DNA of 7,153 nucleotides from Gammaproteobacteria bacterium. Lineage in GTDB: Bacteria > Pseudomonadota > Gammaproteobacteria > Steroidobacterales > BM003. The position numbers and the translations under genes were made by a program. The stretch spans positions 1 to 7,153 of the forward strand of contig JAPHSC010000001.1 in the NCBI GenBank assembly GCA_026193125.1. Direction: 5' to 3'. The notes beneath the pieces are model-generated. The model had not been told where the DNA came from and did not search any database. It saw only the letters and a list, made by a program, of their open reading frames with translations. Positions 6,251-7,153 of the stretch are shown piece by piece; positions within the stretch are counted from its first letter, which is position 1, and every line of letters starts with the position of its first letter.

Positions 6251-6254
6251 CTAA

Positions 6255-7153
6255 ATGGGATTCTTCTCGGAGCTCAAGCGCCGTAACGTCATACGCGTGG
6301 GCATGTTGTACCTGGTTGGCACATGGTTGTTGCTGCAGGCCACCGATGTGTTGTCCTCCTTGCTGCCGGTCCCTGCCTGGACCGGCTCACTGGTGTTTCT
6401 GTTGCTGGCCATCGGCTTCGTGCCGGCACTGGTGTTTGCCTGGGTCTACGAGCTGACCCCCGAGGGCATCAAGCGCGAGCAGGACGTCCCGCGGGAGGCC
6501 TCGGTCACCGCGGCCACTGCCCACCGTCTGAATATGACCATCGCAATACTGCTGGTGCTGGCCATCGCCAGCGTGGGTCTGAATCGCTTTCTGCCTCGCG
6601 CTGAGCAGGAATCCGCTGCGCCGCTTGCGGCCGAGCCGAATGCAAAGCCTGCGGACTCGCGGGTCTCCATTGCCGTGCTGCCGTTCATGGACTTGAGCGC
6701 GGCGGAGGATCAGCGTTATTTCACCGATGGCATCTCCGAGGAGTTGTTGAACGTACTGGTGCGGGTAGATGGTCTGCGCGTGGCATCACGTACCTCGTCT
6801 TTCGGTTACCGTGGCAGCACCCAGAATGTGCCGACCATCGCGAAAGAGCTGGGAGTGGGCTATGTGTTGGAAGGCAGCGTGCGCAAGGACGGCTACCGTA
6901 TTCGCATTACCGCTCAGCTCATAGAGGCCGACACCGATGAGCACCTGTGGTCTGCCAATTTTGACCGGGAGCTGAAAGATATTTTCACCATCCAGGACGA
7001 GATCGCCAATTCCATCGTGGATTCGCTTGTAGACAAACTGGGTGTGGAGAAAGTCGCAAAGATGGTGACGGTGGTGCCGGCCACCGAGAACCTGGATGCC
7101 TACCAGTTGTACCTGCAGGCCAGGGACTTGTTCCAGCGTCGGGACCGCCTGGA
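6255..7153 (+). CDS. Second membrane-anchored TolB/FlgO-like protein, paralogue of the preceding gene (3' end off the window)
   Basis: The frame runs open to the right edge; 299 complete codons are visible. It starts MGFFSELKRRNVIRVGMLYL and repeats the plan of its neighbour with no insertion through the first 78 residues: helices at about 15-37, 43-65 and 93-111, the linking FAWVYELTPEGIKREQDV (61-78), then an Ala/Pro/Glu linker about ten residues shorter than in the neighbour. The TolB/FlgO-like domain (about 138-262) contains SIAVLPFMDLS, YFTDGISEELLNVL, ASRTSSFGYRG, VLEGSVRKDGYRIRITAQL, HLWSANFDREL and IQDEIANSIV. The visible end (NLDAYQLYLQARDLFQRRD) corresponds to the first helix of a TPR array, so the missing part is probably the repeats. 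N-in topology with a periplasmic C-terminal part is inferred as for the neighbour. The two copies differ at many positions, so the duplication is old or the copies came separately. Function unknown. Confidence 0.87.
   Translation, partial: MGFFSELKRRNVIRVGMLYLVGTWLLLQATDVLSSLLPVPAWTGSLVFLLLAIGFVPALVFAWVYELTPEGIKREQDVPREASVTAATAHRLNMTIAILLVLAIASVGLNRFLPRAEQESAAPLAAEPNAKPADSRVSIAVLPFMDLSAAEDQRYFTDGISEELLNVLVRVDGLRVASRTSSFGYRGSTQNVPTIAKELGVGYVLEGSVRKDGYRIRITAQLIEADTDEHLWSANFDRELKDIFTIQDEIANSIVDSLVDKLGVEKVAKMVTVVPATENLDAYQLYLQARDLFQRRDRL

Overview
All supported genes lie on the + strand. The window reads as a piece of a moderately GC-rich proteobacterial chromosome, most likely gammaproteobacterial. 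That placement is inference: it rests on the family mix (M1 aminopeptidase with an ERAP1-like C-terminal domain, a spermidine-synthase-like methyltransferase-fold protein with a DVDNGP motif, a CFI-box C-terminal domain protein, and tandem TolB/FlgO-plus-TPR membrane proteins), not on a marker gene. No rRNA, tRNA, CRISPR array, transposase or phage gene was seen.

Layout. Positions 2-808 hold the 3' part of an M1-family aminopeptidase whose catalytic half lies off the left edge; it is followed by a clean 11-bp hairpin that may be its terminator. Positions 922-1608 encode a compact spermidine-synthase-like protein, with a candidate promoter in front. A 252-base gap follows; it holds a doubtful 52-codon frame whose stop overlaps the next start. 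Positions 1861-2697 encode a PAPS-dependent sulfotransferase with all its signature motifs.

The 352-base gap 2698-3049 contains a coding-like open frame without an ATG or GTG start (possible gene remnant), two inverted repeats, an extended -10 promoter candidate and a strong ribosome binding site. Positions 3050-4258 encode an exported DUF11-type surface protein that ends in a CFI-box, a membrane helix and an Arg cluster, the layout of a protein-sorting tail. Positions 4331-6133 and 6255-7153 (cut by the right edge) are two paralogous inner-membrane proteins with three N-terminal helices, a TolB/FlgO-like domain and (in the complete copy) a TPR array.

How the genes relate. The first three genes look like separate units joined by chance. 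The last three are closely spaced (72 and 121 bases), in the same direction, and without a visible terminator between them, so they may be transcribed together: one cell-envelope protein followed by two envelope-anchored proteins of a family often linked to assembly or signalling. Joint function is inference. The points most worth a second look are the CFI-box sorting tail, the tandem paralogue pair, and the possible gene remnant at 2619-2939.
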